Below, in pieces: positions 1 to 9,289 of a stretch of 64,000 bases of DNA. The DNA is from Acidobacteriota bacterium. GTDB taxonomy: Bacteria; Acidobacteriota; Terriglobia; Terriglobales; Acidobacteriaceae. The position numbers and the translations under genes were made by a program. Within the stretch, counting starts at the first letter, position 1. Each line of letters begins with the position of its first letter. The DNA lies in the NCBI GenBank assembly GCA_021793595.1, contig JAJYSL010000001.1, forward strand, positions 49,698 through 113,697, written 5' to 3'. Below the pieces are notes generated by a model that ran no database searches, was not told where the DNA came from, and saw nothing but the letters and a program-made list of their open reading frames with translations.

Positions 1-250
1 GATCTTTCATGCGGATCACATCCGATTTCATTACATCGAATTCATAGGAAGTGTAGAAAGAATCCCCGCCTCGGGGCCGCACCATCACGAACACGTCAAT
101 CCCTAGGTGCTTGCGAACCGCCTCGATCAGGCCGGCACTCGGCGTAATGCCACCCTCGTTCAGATCGCTGCACAATTCAATCCGCTGCGCTCCTCCCGCT
201 TCGGACGCGAGCGCCGATTCCACGGAATCCACACAAATCTCGAGCATCAT
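1..250 (-). CDS. cutC: Copper homeostasis protein CutC (N-terminal part, runs off window)
   Basis: The reading frame begins [20 protein letters not shown] and continues through [16 protein letters not shown] and [14 protein letters not shown]. This follows the CutC TIM-barrel pattern (LEICxxSxEsA...GadRiELC...GGlTPS...iRPRGGDF.Y). About 83 N-terminal residues are present; the rest lies before position 1. CutC is a cytoplasmic barrel protein linked to copper tolerance, but its reaction is not settled. A start at 265 (MGSVNMM) is also possible; I chose the MM pair at 250 because family members begin close to LEIC. A copC/copD pair sits 27 kb away, so there is no local copper cluster here. Confidence 0.85.
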   Translation of the reverse strand, partial: MMLEICVDSVESALASEAGGAQRIELCSDLNEGGITPSAGLIEAVRKHLGIDVFVMVRPRGGDSFYTSYEFDVMKSDVIRMKD

Positions 251-285
251 GTTGACGGATCCCATTTTCCTAGGTGCCGCAAGGT

Positions 286-360
286 TGTCATCCTGAGCGA
301 AGCGAAGGACCTCGCGTCTTGAAGAAGGCCGCAGGTTCCTCCACTCCGGTCGGGATGACA
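286..360. repeat. Dispersed intergenic element with inverted ends (MITE/REP-like)
   Basis: A 75-bp segment is bounded by TGTCATCC (286-293) and its exact reverse complement GGATGACA (353-360). Inside the left end is the string CCTGAGCGAAGCGAAGGACC. I recall that string as a recurrent intergenic sequence in acidobacterial and some other genomes, but cannot confirm it without a search. It lies between the start of cutC and the 3' end of the receptor gene, with no convincing ORF. Only one copy is visible in this window. Confidence 0.6.
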
Positions 361-381
361 AACCGATTGAGGAGAGCGCTT

Positions 382-3300
382 CTAAAATGTGTAGTACGCG
401 GAAAACTGTAGGTGCCGCTCCACCGACCGAATGCTCCCTTGAAGGGCAATCTCGCCGAATGTGGAATCGGTGACTCCGGTGTCAGGATTGCCGTAGCTGA
501 CGATGTTGAATGCGTTGAACGCATCGAAGCGGAACCCAAAGACCTGCTCCTTATAAGTTTTGAATTCCTTGAAGGCGGACATGTCCACGTTCACGTAACC
601 GGGAGCGCGTACGGCGCCGTTACGGGAACTGCCGAACGTGTTGGGTGCGGGCACGCCGAAGGCGCAGACTCCATTGTCGACGCCGGGAGTTGTGCAGGGG
701 GTGGCTGACGGATCGGTGCCAAACCAATTGCCTGTTGGATTGGTCGCTGTAGGAAATAGAGATCGGTTGACGATCTTCAGTTTGCGATACTGGTTGGCGC
801 GCGAGGTACCAAAGCTGTTGGAGTTGTTGCTAGGCGCGGTGATCGTCTCTGGGAACCCGGACCATGCAACGCCAACAGCGGAAACCTGCCAGCCGCCAAT
901 GGCTTCATCCATGAAGCGGTTGGCATTGGGGAGAAACCTTTTCCCGCGGCCTACCGGCAGAGCGTAGACGCTGGTGAAGGAAAGGTTATGGGTCGCATCG
1001 TAACCGGCCGGGCCGTAGTCGGCGGCGCTGTTGTAGTAGTTCTGGAAGGCGCCGCTGTAGCCGTTCACCTCCAGTGCATAATTGCCAAGGCTATTGGTCA
1101 TTGACTTGCTGTACGTGTAATTGACCGTGTATTCCAATCCATCCGTCAGGCGCTGGCGCAGCGTTGCCTGCAGCGCATTGTAGTTCATCATGGCACGCGA
1201 CTCTGTAATCAGCAACGGATTGGGGCCGATCGCAATACTAGGATCGACGGCGTGGATCCCCAGGTATTTGTTGTTGTAAAACGGAGCGGACGTCGGGTCT
1301 CCGTTCACCAGGTACTGGTTCACGTTGCCGTAATCCTCAATGTGCTGACCTTGCTCCCCAATGTATCCAATTTGTAGCGAGGTCAAGCGAGTCAGCGCAT
1401 ATTCGCCCGTCAGGTTCCACTCCTGGATGTAGGCTGGCTGGATATTCTGTGGGTAAACATTGAAAGTGCCGCCGTACTGCACCGTACCGCCGGTGAACCC
1501 TTGCTCCGCGGTGCGCGGCGTTCCTGGCTTGCCAGGCGTGGGTACGATGGCGGTGACGTTGACTGCCTGAATGAACGGAGTAATGGAAGTGAGGCGTTGG
1601 TTGGAGGAGTTGCCTTCAAAGAAGCTGGTCGCCCCGTATCCGCCGCGAAGTACCATGCGATCAGTCGGCTGCCAGGCAAAGCCCAGACGCGGCATCCACT
1701 GCCTGAAGTTCGGTTGATAACATCCGCGATTGTTGCAGACACCTGACCCAACCGGTGCCCCGACGGGTACCTGGCCAGCGTAGATGACCTGGCCTGTACT
1801 GAGATTGATGTTGCCGGTCTTGTTATTTTCTTCGATCCAGGGCTCGTCGTATTCCCAACGAAGGCCGATGTTCAATGTCAGGTCCGGCCGGATTTTATAG
1901 TCGTCCTGCACATAACCGGCTACGCGCCATTGGCGTTGTCCAACATTGACGCTGGCCAGAGTTGCCGCCGCTGAAGTCACGCGATCCAGCAGGAAGTCTG
2001 CGCCTCCGTAGCCACCTGCATTTGCCGCGGACGGGTTGCTGCTGAAGTCGCCGCTGTAGTTCAGAGAGCCGAGATATCCGTAATTGTTGGCGGTGGGGTA
2101 ATTGTTCTGGTAACGCAGTGCTTCGATGCCCATTCGAATCGAGTGCAGCCCGCGCTGCCAAGTCACGTCGTCGATATAGCTGTATGTATTGTCGATGAGG
2201 CCGCTGCCATAGGCTGGGTTGCCCCCGCCGAAGATGCCGCCGTTGATCGATTGGTAGGTAAAGCCATCAAAGCTTTGATTTGGGAAGGCAACCCCAATCT
2301 TCTGGTCCCCGGACGTTCCGAAGAAGCCGGTCGTATCGATCGGGAAGTTCTGGGCCCATTCTGTGCGGGTAAAGCCGATGCGTCCGGAGTTGATGAGAGA
2401 CGGTGAGAAGATATGCACCCAGGTTGCGCCGCCAAGTTTGGTCGGGTAAAGATCCACCCCAGGGAAAGACAGGGCCAGCACCGGAATCGATCCGTCGTAA
2501 GCTGTCGACATCGAATAAAATCCGGTGATCTTATCGGACGCGCGAGGATCGTATTCAATTTTTGCGTCTCCCTGGTTGTTGGCCTTATAGCTGCGCGTTG
2601 GACCTTGAAAGTTATTTTTGACGATGCCATCGGTCGGGGCTGCGTTCGGTAACGGATAAAAGTTCGGATTTGCAAACAGAAACTTAGCCACAGAGTTGAC
2701 GACTGGAATCCCCTTGTCGCCGACAAACGGCGCGAACCCGTTTTCCGAATCGTACAGTTGGATGGGATTTGCTTGATTTAGAAGAGTCGAAAAATCTCCG
2801 GTTCTCATTGCAGGTGAAAAAACGCTCGCCGATCCAGTTCCTCCGGTGTGGTAGCGGGATCCGAGATAGTCGACAAAGAAGAACAGCCTGTCCCGTTTGA
2901 TGGGGCCACCCAAAGTGCCGCCGAACTGCGCTTGGGAATAGGGGTTGACGGGGATTATAGGTCTTGCCTGGTTGTTGGTCCAGGAGTTTGCATTCATTCT
3001 GTAGTCCTGCACGTAGCCGTATGCTTCGCCATGGAACTGGTTGGTGCCGCTTTTCAGCACGCTGATGACGTCGCCGCCATTCACGTTGCCGTAATCGGCA
3101 GGCGCGTTCGCGGTCATCACATGTACTTCCTGCAAAGACTGGGGTGCGGGGCTATAAGAGATCAGGTTGTTGAACGTCTCGTTCATGTCGATGCCGTCCA
3201 GGGTATAGTTATTTGCTTGGGCGCGGTTGCCGTTCATATTGGGCGTGTCGGTAAAATACGTGCTGCGCTCGATACTGGTTGTGCCGGATGTGCCGGCCGT

Positions 3301-3798
3301 ATCGATCGCGCCAGGCGTGTACAATGTCAGGGCAGAAAAGTCGAGGCCGTTCAGAGGAAAGTCTTTGATGGTGTTGGCCGTTATGGTGGCCCCGAGAGTT
3401 GCGTTACTCGTGTCCAAGATAGGCGACGCGGCGGAGACGTTCAAGGTGGTCGAGGCTGTTCCGACTTTCAACTTGACGTTGAAGTTCGCAGTCTGCAAAA
3501 CCTCCAGGCTAAATTCCGGGATGGTTTCCTTGTTGAAGCCGGGTGCCTGCACAGTCACTTCATAGCGGCCGATCGGAAGAGATTGAATCCGGTAAAAGCC
3601 GTCCGCATTCGTCGTGGTGGGTGATTCTACGCCGGTGCTGATGTTGTGGGCAACAACTTGCGCGCCCGATACAACTGCCCCGCTGGGGTCGGTCACTTCG
3701 CCGGTGATAGTTCCGGTGACGGTCTGCCCCACTGCCGCTGAGACAGCCATAAGTGTGAGCAGCAGAGTAACGGACGGGAAATATCGAAGCAATTTCAT
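382..3798 (-). CDS. TonB-dependent receptor with carboxypeptidase regulatory-like N-terminus (Oar/SusC type)
   Basis: A large (1138 aa) outer-membrane protein. Residues 1-24 are a signal peptide with predicted cleavage after AVG. A carboxypeptidase-regulatory (Ig-like) domain follows at about 28-110 ([34 protein letters not shown]). Next come a plug domain ([38 protein letters not shown]) and a long beta-barrel ending in an aromatic residue (FSAYYTF). Such receptors import large substrates with TonB energy. The neighbouring fucosidase and hexosaminidase suggest a glycan ligand, which is inference. The start at 3798 was preferred to the longer frame at 3858 because GGAGGA lies about 8 nt upstream and the signal peptide begins there. 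The gene is divergent from the fucosidase. It has a near-consensus promoter at 3886-3914. Confidence 0.92.
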   Translation of the reverse strand: MKLLRYFPSVTLLLTLMAVSAAVGQTVTGTITGEVTDPSGAVVSGAQVVAHNISTGVESPTTTNADGFYRIQSLPIGRYEVTVQAPGFNKETIPEFSLEVLQTANFNVKLKVGTASTTLNVSAASPILDTSNATLGATITANTIKDFPLNGLDFSALTLYTPGAIDTAGTSGTTSIERSTYFTDTPNMNGNRAQANNYTLDGIDMNETFNNLISYSPAPQSLQEVHVMTANAPADYGNVNGGDVISVLKSGTNQFHGEAYGYVQDYRMNANSWTNNQARPIIPVNPYSQAQFGGTLGGPIKRDRLFFFVDYLGSRYHTGGTGSASVFSPAMRTGDFSTLLNQANPIQLYDSENGFAPFVGDKGIPVVNSVAKFLFANPNFYPLPNAAPTDGIVKNNFQGPTRSYKANNQGDAKIEYDPRASDKITGFYSMSTAYDGSIPVLALSFPGVDLYPTKLGGATWVHIFSPSLINSGRIGFTRTEWAQNFPIDTTGFFGTSGDQKIGVAFPNQSFDGFTYQSINGGIFGGGNPAYGSGLIDNTYSYIDDVTWQRGLHSIRMGIEALRYQNNYPTANNYGYLGSLNYSGDFSSNPSAANAGGYGGADFLLDRVTSAAATLASVNVGQRQWRVAGYVQDDYKIRPDLTLNIGLRWEYDEPWIEENNKTGNINLSTGQVIYAGQVPVGAPVGSGVCNNRGCYQPNFRQWMPRLGFAWQPTDRMVLRGGYGATSFFEGNSSNQRLTSITPFIQAVNVTAIVPTPGKPGTPRTAEQGFTGGTVQYGGTFNVYPQNIQPAYIQEWNLTGEYALTRLTSLQIGYIGEQGQHIEDYGNVNQYLVNGDPTSAPFYNNKYLGIHAVDPSIAIGPNPLLITESRAMMNYNALQATLRQRLTDGLEYTVNYTYSKSMTNSLGNYALEVNGYSGAFQNYYNSAADYGPAGYDATHNLSFTSVYALPVGRGKRFLPNANRFMDEAIGGWQVSAVGVAWSGFPETITAPSNNSNSFGTSRANQYRKLKIVNRSLFPTATNPTGNWFGTDPSATPCTTPGVDNGVCAFGVPAPNTFGSSRNGAVRAPGYVNVDMSAFKEFKTYKEQVFGFRFDAFNAFNIVSYGNPDTGVTDSTFGEIALQGSIRSVERHLQFSAYYTF

Positions 3799-3885
3799 GG
3801 GTTTGAATCCTCCGGCCTGAACTTGTTGCAAGTTGTGAGGCGTGAGCATAGTGCTCAAAATTTGATTGATTCTTTCGTCGCGATG

Positions 3886-3914
3886 ATCATATAGCTCACT
3901 CGTGGCGATGTAAA
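3886..3914 (-). promoter_or_regulatory. Sigma-70-type promoter of the TonB-dependent receptor gene
   Basis: On the minus strand TTTACA (3914-3909) is followed after exactly 17 nt by TATGAT (3891-3886). Both boxes match the sigma-70 consensus in five of six positions. Transcription would start near 3879, giving an untranslated leader of about 80 nt before the ATG at 3798. Confidence 0.6.
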
Positions 3915-4069
3915 CTCTTTTGTTGAAGAATATACTCAGTTTTTGATTGTTCCTTGCGCGACAGATTCTTTTGCTTCAGTTTTCCGGCCGACGAAATAGC
4001 CGTGCTATCGTCATTCTCTTGAATCCCTTACATGCAAAGCAGTTCGATATTTTGGGAGAAGATTAGAGA

Positions 4070-5764
4070 ATGGACCGACGCAGATTTATCGCTTCACTCA
4101 CTGGAATCGCAGCCGGCGCATCGCTTCCAGCCTGCACTTCCCTGGCAGAATCAGCTTCTGCCCCAACCGACGAAAAGCTCAACGCCGCTCATTCCCCCCT
4201 GGCTCTTCCGACTGCAGATCAATTGAAATGGCAGGACCTCGAAATAGGAATGTTTGTCCATTTCGCTCCCAATACCTGGCAAGGCGTCGAGCAGGATAAC
4301 CTGTCGACTCCGTTGTCGGACATTGATCCAAAGCGTTTGAACACGGATCAATGGGCCTCCACCGCAGTCGATCTGGGTGCAAAATACATCGTCTTCGTTG
4401 CCAAGCATTCCGGCGGATTTTGCATGTGGCAGACCGACACGACCAACTACGGAATCCGCGACACGCCGTGGCGAGGCGGCCGTGGAGATGTGCTGGCAGA
4501 GGTCTCCGCCTCGTGTCGCAAATTTGGGTTGAAGCTGGGCGTCTATGTTTCTCCACGCGATGCCAGGCACGACGCGGGAATTGGCGGTCTCTGCAAAACG
4601 CCCGCACAGCAAAAAATCTACAACGCTATCTATCGCCGCCAACTCACCGAGGTGCTATCGCGATACGGCTCGATGGTGGAGATATGGTTCGACGGTTCGA
4701 ATGTCATTCCCGTCGGCGACATTCTCGATCGGTATGCTCCGCACGCGATGATCTTTCAGGGACCGCATGCAACCATCCGCTGGGCCGGCAATGAAGACGG
4801 CTTCGTGCCGTACCCCGCATGGAACTCCATTTCCGCAGCGGATGCGAAGACCGGCGTCGCAACCGCGTTGAATAGCGATCCCAACGGATCGGTTTGGATG
4901 CCGAATGAAGTGGATGTTTCCATCCTGCGGCCTAACTGGTTCTGGAGCGAGAAAAGCCAGCGCAATCTGCTCACGCTGGAAGCAATGGTGGAAATTTATT
5001 ACCGCTCCATCGGTCGAGGCGCGCAGTTGTTGCTGAATCTTCCTCCGGACACAACCGGGTTGATGCCGGCCGCCGACGTTACACGCGCCCAGCAATTTGG
5101 ACAGGAGATTCAGCGACGCTTCGGCAAGAGCGTGGCGGAGACTTCGGGTTCCGGTGAGAGCGTCACGCTGCCACTGCCTGCCGGTTCTCGCGTCGATACA
5201 TTCCTGATGCAGGAAGATTGTTCCTTCGGCGAGCGCGTTCGCCAATACAAAATTGAAGCGCGTCAGGCAGGGAAGTGGGTGACGCTGGGCACCGGAACCG
5301 CGATTGGACACAAAAGAATTCAGCCCGTTCCGCCGACAAGCGCCGATGCGGTGCGACTGGTGGCCGTCGAGAGTGCCGCTCCACCCGTGATTCGCCGACT
5401 CGCGGTCTTCGATACGCAGACTCCACCGCCCAAAAATTGGGACGCTCCGGCAAAGGCCTGGGCCTACGACGAGGTGGGTAGCTGGAGCAACTACAGCTTC
5501 CACATCGATGTCACCGACAAGATTGTGGCAGCCACGCAATATCGCTTGCGATTCGTTCCGCAAACAGGATGGGGCGATTGTGCGGACCCAATCGAGCACG
5601 TAACCGTGCAGATCGGCGGTGTTGCAGAGCCGAAACTGCTACGGCCGCTTCGTGGCTCGCGGGATGTGCTGATCCTCACCATGCCCGGCATCGGGCAAAA
5701 GGTCATCCTCGAAGGCAGGCTGAAATGCTCTGCCAACGGAAGTGTCCTGCTGCGAAAACTCTGA
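4070..5764 (+). CDS. Alpha-L-fucosidase, GH29, Tat-exported probable lipoprotein
   Basis: A 564-aa enzyme predicted to remove alpha-linked L-fucose from glycans in the periplasm or at the cell envelope. The N-terminus has a twin-arginine motif (DRRRFI, residues 2-7), and a lipobox-like LPAC places Cys22 as a possible lipidation site. The GH29 barrel begins around residue 50 (GMFVHFAPNTW, KHSGGFCMW) and includes VEIWFDGSN. There Asp208 is the likely nucleophile by analogy with the WxD motif of the family. The C-terminal part (about 370-564) is a beta-sandwich region, partly F5/8-type-like. GGGAGAAG precedes the ATG. It is divergent from the receptor and followed by hexosaminidase. Exact linkage specificity cannot be read from sequence. 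Confidence 0.88.
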   Translation: MDRRRFIASLTGIAAGASLPACTSLAESASAPTDEKLNAAHSPLALPTADQLKWQDLEIGMFVHFAPNTWQGVEQDNLSTPLSDIDPKRLNTDQWASTAVDLGAKYIVFVAKHSGGFCMWQTDTTNYGIRDTPWRGGRGDVLAEVSASCRKFGLKLGVYVSPRDARHDAGIGGLCKTPAQQKIYNAIYRRQLTEVLSRYGSMVEIWFDGSNVIPVGDILDRYAPHAMIFQGPHATIRWAGNEDGFVPYPAWNSISAADAKTGVATALNSDPNGSVWMPNEVDVSILRPNWFWSEKSQRNLLTLEAMVEIYYRSIGRGAQLLLNLPPDTTGLMPAADVTRAQQFGQEIQRRFGKSVAETSGSGESVTLPLPAGSRVDTFLMQEDCSFGERVRQYKIEARQAGKWVTLGTGTAIGHKRIQPVPPTSADAVRLVAVESAAPPVIRRLAVFDTQTPPPKNWDAPAKAWAYDEVGSWSNYSFHIDVTDKIVAATQYRLRFVPQTGWGDCADPIEHVTVQIGGVAEPKLLRPLRGSRDVLILTMPGIGQKVILEGRLKCSANGSVLLRKL

Positions 5765-5827
5765 GGTCTTTCACCATAGTGCAAGGCGCAGTATTTTCAC
5801 GCAAAACAGCATCTGCGAAGTTGCCCT

Positions 5828-6225
5828 TCAGAAGGGGTGCATGCTCAGCGTCGTGCCCTCGAAGAGATAGTCGCAAGGCTCGGTGCGCAGTGTGCCGTCA
5901 TGCACAACAAACTTTTTTCTGGTGCCCGTGCTACGCGTACTCCATAGCGACACGCCGGCATATGCGCCATCGCGCCGGACGATGTAGTAAATCATGTCCA
6001 GATAGCGCAGCTTGGTCATGTCGTCGTTGTAGTTGCGCGCGATTCGGCGCAGCGCTTCCATGCCCGCTTCTTTCGGAGTGGCGCCTTGGCGCATCCGGTC
6101 CACGAATCGTATGCGCGCCGACGACCTTGATGTTTTCTTCTCCATTTCCTGTTGCGCCCGCCGAACTTCCTTCCGGGTATGCCATCCAGATTTCGGCGCG
6201 TGGGATATAGGTACCGCCCATCATT
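5828..6225 (-). pseudogene. Remnant of N4-(beta-N-acetylglucosaminyl)-L-asparaginase (glycosylasparaginase), C-terminal part, frameshifted
   Basis: Two overlapping minus-strand frames together resemble the C-terminal beta-chain of glycosylasparaginases. The first (from 6224) carries GGTYIP and SSAGATGNGEENIKVVGAHT. The second (to the stop at 5828) carries VDRMRQGATPKEAGMEALRR, DGAYAGVSLWS and a family-like C-terminus. Joining them needs a one-base frameshift near 6110. The N-terminal half, including the autocatalytic threonine that starts the beta chain, is absent, so no active enzyme can be made. It sits between a fucosidase and a hexosaminidase gene, enzymes that act on the same Asn-linked glycans. 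Assignment to the asparaginase superfamily is fairly secure; choosing glycosylasparaginase over isoaspartyl peptidase rests on the C-terminal pattern. Confidence 0.72.
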
Positions 6226-6352
6226 TGTTGTAGAGAAATGATGGCGACGCTGTTTTGGTGACGGTCAAGTATCCATATACCGGTAGAATTTCCTCAAGTA
6301 CCTGCGCATTGCGCGAAAACGCACGTTCAACCTTGCCCCTGGAGGATGTACC

Positions 6353-8410
6353 TTGAAACGAGTTAACCTGCCTTTTTTTCTTCTCTTGCTTCTCGTCTGC
6401 GCATTTAGTTGTCCGGCGCACCTTACAGCTCAAGCTCAGACGACGCTCCCGATCATGCCGTTGCCTTCGCATGTCGTCCAGGGTCAAGGTCAATTTCTCA
6501 TTGATGGAAATTTCGGCGTCGCATTACAAGGTTACACAGAGCCGCGATTGCAGCGGGCGAAGCAGCGCTTTCTGGTGACGCTGTCGCGGGAAACCGGCAT
6601 TCCCCTCTGGCGTCAAGCCCAATTCAATCAGCCCAATTTCGTAATCGAAACTGGAGCGGCCAGTGACCCCGTCCAGCAGTTGGGCGAGAACGAATCCTAT
6701 CATCTGGAAATCACGGCCGATCACGTTCTACTCAGCGCGCCGAACCCGCTCGGTATTCTGCACGGAATGCAGACGTTCCTGCAATTAGTTCGGACCACGC
6801 CTCAAGGCTTCAGCGTTCCCGTCGTCACCATCGACGACCAGCCGCGATTTCCATGGCGCGGATTGATGATCGACGTCAGCCGGCACTTTATGCCCGTTCC
6901 AGTGATTGAGCGGGATCTCGATGGCATGGAAGCAGTCAAGCTGAATGTCTTCCACTGGCATCTATCCGATGACCAGGGTTTCCGCGCCGAAAGCAAAAAG
7001 TTCCCGCTGCTGCAGCAAAAGGGTTCAGATGGCCTGTACTACACGCAGGATCAGATTCGCGAAGTGATCGAATACGCGCGCGACCGCGGCATCCGTGTCG
7101 TCCCTGAGTTCGATATGCCCTGCCACACCACCTCATGGTTCGTCGGCTACCCGGAATTGGCGAGCGGAAAAGGTCCATATCAAATCGCGCGTCGGTATGG
7201 CGTGCTGGATGCCGCAATGGATCCGACAAAGGATTCCACCTACAAATTCCTCAATACATTTATCGGTGAGATGGCTGATCTTTTCCCCGACCCGTATTTT
7301 CATATCGGCGGCGATGAGTGCAACGGCAAAGAGTGGAATGCCAACCCGCAGATTCAGGCCTTCATGCACAAGCACGGGATCGCCAACAACGCGGCTCTGC
7401 AAGCGTATTTCACCGCCAAGGTGCAGAAGATCGTCGCTTCTCATCACAAGATTATGGAAGGCTGGGACGAAGTCCTGCAGCCCGAAACGCCAAAAGATGT
7501 CGTCATTCAATCGTGGCGGGGATTGGCCTCTTTGGCACAAGCGGCACGGCAAGGGAACCGCGGCATGCTTTCGACTCCGTACTACCTGAATCTCGATCGT
7601 CCAACGTCTTTCTACTATCTCGCCGATCCACTGGGAGATCAGGCGGCTTCCTTGAATGCCGAACAGAAGGCGCGCATCCTTGGCGGAGAGGCCTGCATGT
7701 GGGCAGAATACGTCGATCCAGAGACCATCAACAGCCAGATCTGGCCCTATCTGGCGGCGATCGCGGAGCGATTCTGGTCTCCTCAAGATGTTCGGGATGT
7801 CGATTCCATGTATCAAAGGCTGGCACTCGTCTCGTGGAAACTGGAGTATTACGGACTGAATTCCGAGGCTGACGTGAATGTCATGTTGAAGCGGATGAGT
7901 GGAGATCCGAATCCTGTTCCCTTGCAAGTCCTGGCCTCGGTGGTTCAGCCGCCAGTCGGATATAAGCGATATGAACTGGAAGGCCACCCGGACTATACAA
8001 CCTTCACACCGCTGAACCGCCTGGTCGATGCCGTCCATCCGGAGAGCCAGACGGCGCGTCAGTTCAACGACATTGCGAAGCGGATCGCTTCAGGAAAGGC
8101 GACACCGGAGCAGTGGCGGCAAGCCCGGCAATGGCTGACGTTGTGGCGGGATAACGATGCGCGCTTGCAGCCTCTGCTGGTGCAATCGAAAGTCACTGAG
8201 GAACTGGTTCCGCTCTCGCAGGGCTTGAACCAGGTTGCCGTGATCGGACTGCAGGCACTCGACGATCTTGAAAACAATCGTGCGGTGGACGCGAACACGC
8301 GATCGCAAAATTTAGCCGTGCTCAAGACGGCGGCGCAGCCCCAGGCGGTTTTGGTCGATATGGTGGCGCCGTCGGTCGAACTGCTGGTGCAGGCAACCAA
8401 GACGCAGTAG
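6353..8410 (+). CDS. Beta-N-acetylhexosaminidase, GH20, secreted
   Basis: A 685-aa exo-enzyme that removes terminal N-acetylglucosamine or N-acetylgalactosamine by substrate-assisted catalysis. There is a signal peptide at about residues 1-29 (hydrophobic FFLLLLLVCAF). A GH20b-type N-terminal domain (about 30-145) and the GH20 barrel follow (PRFPWRGLMIDVSRHF, NVFHWHLSDDQGFR, VVPEFDMPCHTT, HIGGDEC). Asp321-Glu322 of HIGGDE are the predicted catalytic pair. About 200 C-terminal residues form an extra helical region typical of longer members. The start codon is TTG, supported by GGAGG at 6341-6345 seven bases upstream. It lies between two pseudogene fragments and probably serves the same glycan-use locus as the fucosidase. 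Confidence 0.93.
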   Translation: MKRVNLPFFLLLLLVCAFSCPAHLTAQAQTTLPIMPLPSHVVQGQGQFLIDGNFGVALQGYTEPRLQRAKQRFLVTLSRETGIPLWRQAQFNQPNFVIETGAASDPVQQLGENESYHLEITADHVLLSAPNPLGILHGMQTFLQLVRTTPQGFSVPVVTIDDQPRFPWRGLMIDVSRHFMPVPVIERDLDGMEAVKLNVFHWHLSDDQGFRAESKKFPLLQQKGSDGLYYTQDQIREVIEYARDRGIRVVPEFDMPCHTTSWFVGYPELASGKGPYQIARRYGVLDAAMDPTKDSTYKFLNTFIGEMADLFPDPYFHIGGDECNGKEWNANPQIQAFMHKHGIANNAALQAYFTAKVQKIVASHHKIMEGWDEVLQPETPKDVVIQSWRGLASLAQAARQGNRGMLSTPYYLNLDRPTSFYYLADPLGDQAASLNAEQKARILGGEACMWAEYVDPETINSQIWPYLAAIAERFWSPQDVRDVDSMYQRLALVSWKLEYYGLNSEADVNVMLKRMSGDPNPVPLQVLASVVQPPVGYKRYELEGHPDYTTFTPLNRLVDAVHPESQTARQFNDIAKRIASGKATPEQWRQARQWLTLWRDNDARLQPLLVQSKVTEELVPLSQGLNQVAVIGLQALDDLENNRAVDANTRSQNLAVLKTAAQPQAVLVDMVAPSVELLVQATKTQ

Positions 8411-8429
8411 CGTCTTCGTGTTTGTGCGA

Positions 8430-8587
8430 CTCGAGATGACAGCAACCTTGGCTCTAAGGAGAAGAAGCCATGCACCGACGAGAAATTGAAATGGAAGCAG
8501 ACGCCGGACGGGCTGCGCGTAGAATTACCGCGTCGATATAAGCCGGCGAGCGACTTTGCCCCTGCACTCAAGATTTCGCTAGCGTAG
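8430..8587 (+). pseudogene. C-terminal remnant of a second GH29 alpha-L-fucosidase
   Basis: The plus frame ending at the TAG at 8585-8587 reads ...KLKWKQTPDGLRVELP followed by ASDFAPALKISLA. This matches the usual C-terminal signature of GH29 fucosidases (LKWxQTxDGLxVxLP...LKI). No start codon or catalytic domain lies in front; the intact hexosaminidase gene ends 20 bases before it. It differs from the C-terminus of the intact fucosidase at 4070, so it comes from a different gene, most of which has been deleted. The upstream limit is approximate. Confidence 0.6.
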
Positions 8588-8644
8588 GGATATCCAGTTT
8601 TAAAGTGGTAGCAAAAGCGATGCGGGAAGCAGGAACAATCAACA

Positions 8645-9289
8645 GTGAAGCGAATTATTGATGGCGTATTGAAGTTTCAGACGGAAGTATTTCCAAATCA
8701 GAAGGCGCTGTTTCAGCAGCTGTTGGACGGACAGCGTCCGCAGGCATTGTTCATAGGTTGTTCAGATTCCCGGGTCATCCCTGAACTGTTTATGCAACAG
8801 GGGCCCGGAGACCTGTTTGTAGTTCGCAACGCCGGCAATATTGTTCCCCCGCATGGGGTAGCGCCCGGTGGAGTTTCCGCCAGCATTGAATACGCCGTGG
8901 CGGTGTTAGGTGTTCCCGATATTGTGGTCTGTGGTCATTCCAGCTGCGGAGCGATGACCGCGATTCTCAGCGGAAGCGAGCAACTAAAAGCGCTTCCGGA
9001 GGTTTCGCGATGGCTGAACTTTGCGAATGCCGCAACCCAGGTGATTCACGAGCAGCACGCCCATAAAGACGACGCCACGAAGCTGGATATCTTGGTGCGC
9101 GAAAATGTGTTGACGCAGTTGGTGAATCTGCTGACGCATCCCGTGGTGGCCAATGCTGTTGCGGCAAAGCAAGTGCGCCTGCATGGCTGGGTGTTCGATA
9201 TCGCGACCGCGACGGTGACGACCTACAATGCCGAGGCGGGAGACTTCATTCCGCTTACGCACGCCTCATTTGTCGCCGGAAAATCCTGA
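8645..9289 (+). CDS. Beta-class carbonic anhydrase
   Basis: A 214-aa cytoplasmic zinc enzyme interconverting CO2 and bicarbonate. The zinc site is visible: Cys39 with the Asp41/Arg43 dyad (FIGCSDSRV), and His98 and Cys101 (CGHSSCGAM). RNAGNIVPP and GGVSASIEYAV are also characteristic. Length is normal for the family. The start is GTG at 8645 with AGGA about 10 bases before. Its last 24 bases overlap the convergent YraN-family gene. Confidence 0.93.
   Translation: MKRIIDGVLKFQTEVFPNQKALFQQLLDGQRPQALFIGCSDSRVIPELFMQQGPGDLFVVRNAGNIVPPHGVAPGGVSASIEYAVAVLGVPDIVVCGHSSCGAMTAILSGSEQLKALPEVSRWLNFANAATQVIHEQHAHKDDATKLDILVRENVLTQLVNLLTHPVVANAVAAKQVRLHGWVFDIATATVTTYNAEAGDFIPLTHASFVAGKS

Noticed and set aside
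2848..3624. A 258-codon plus frame inside the receptor gene
   Set aside because: Opposite strand of the carboxypeptidase-regulatory and plug domains; no independent support.
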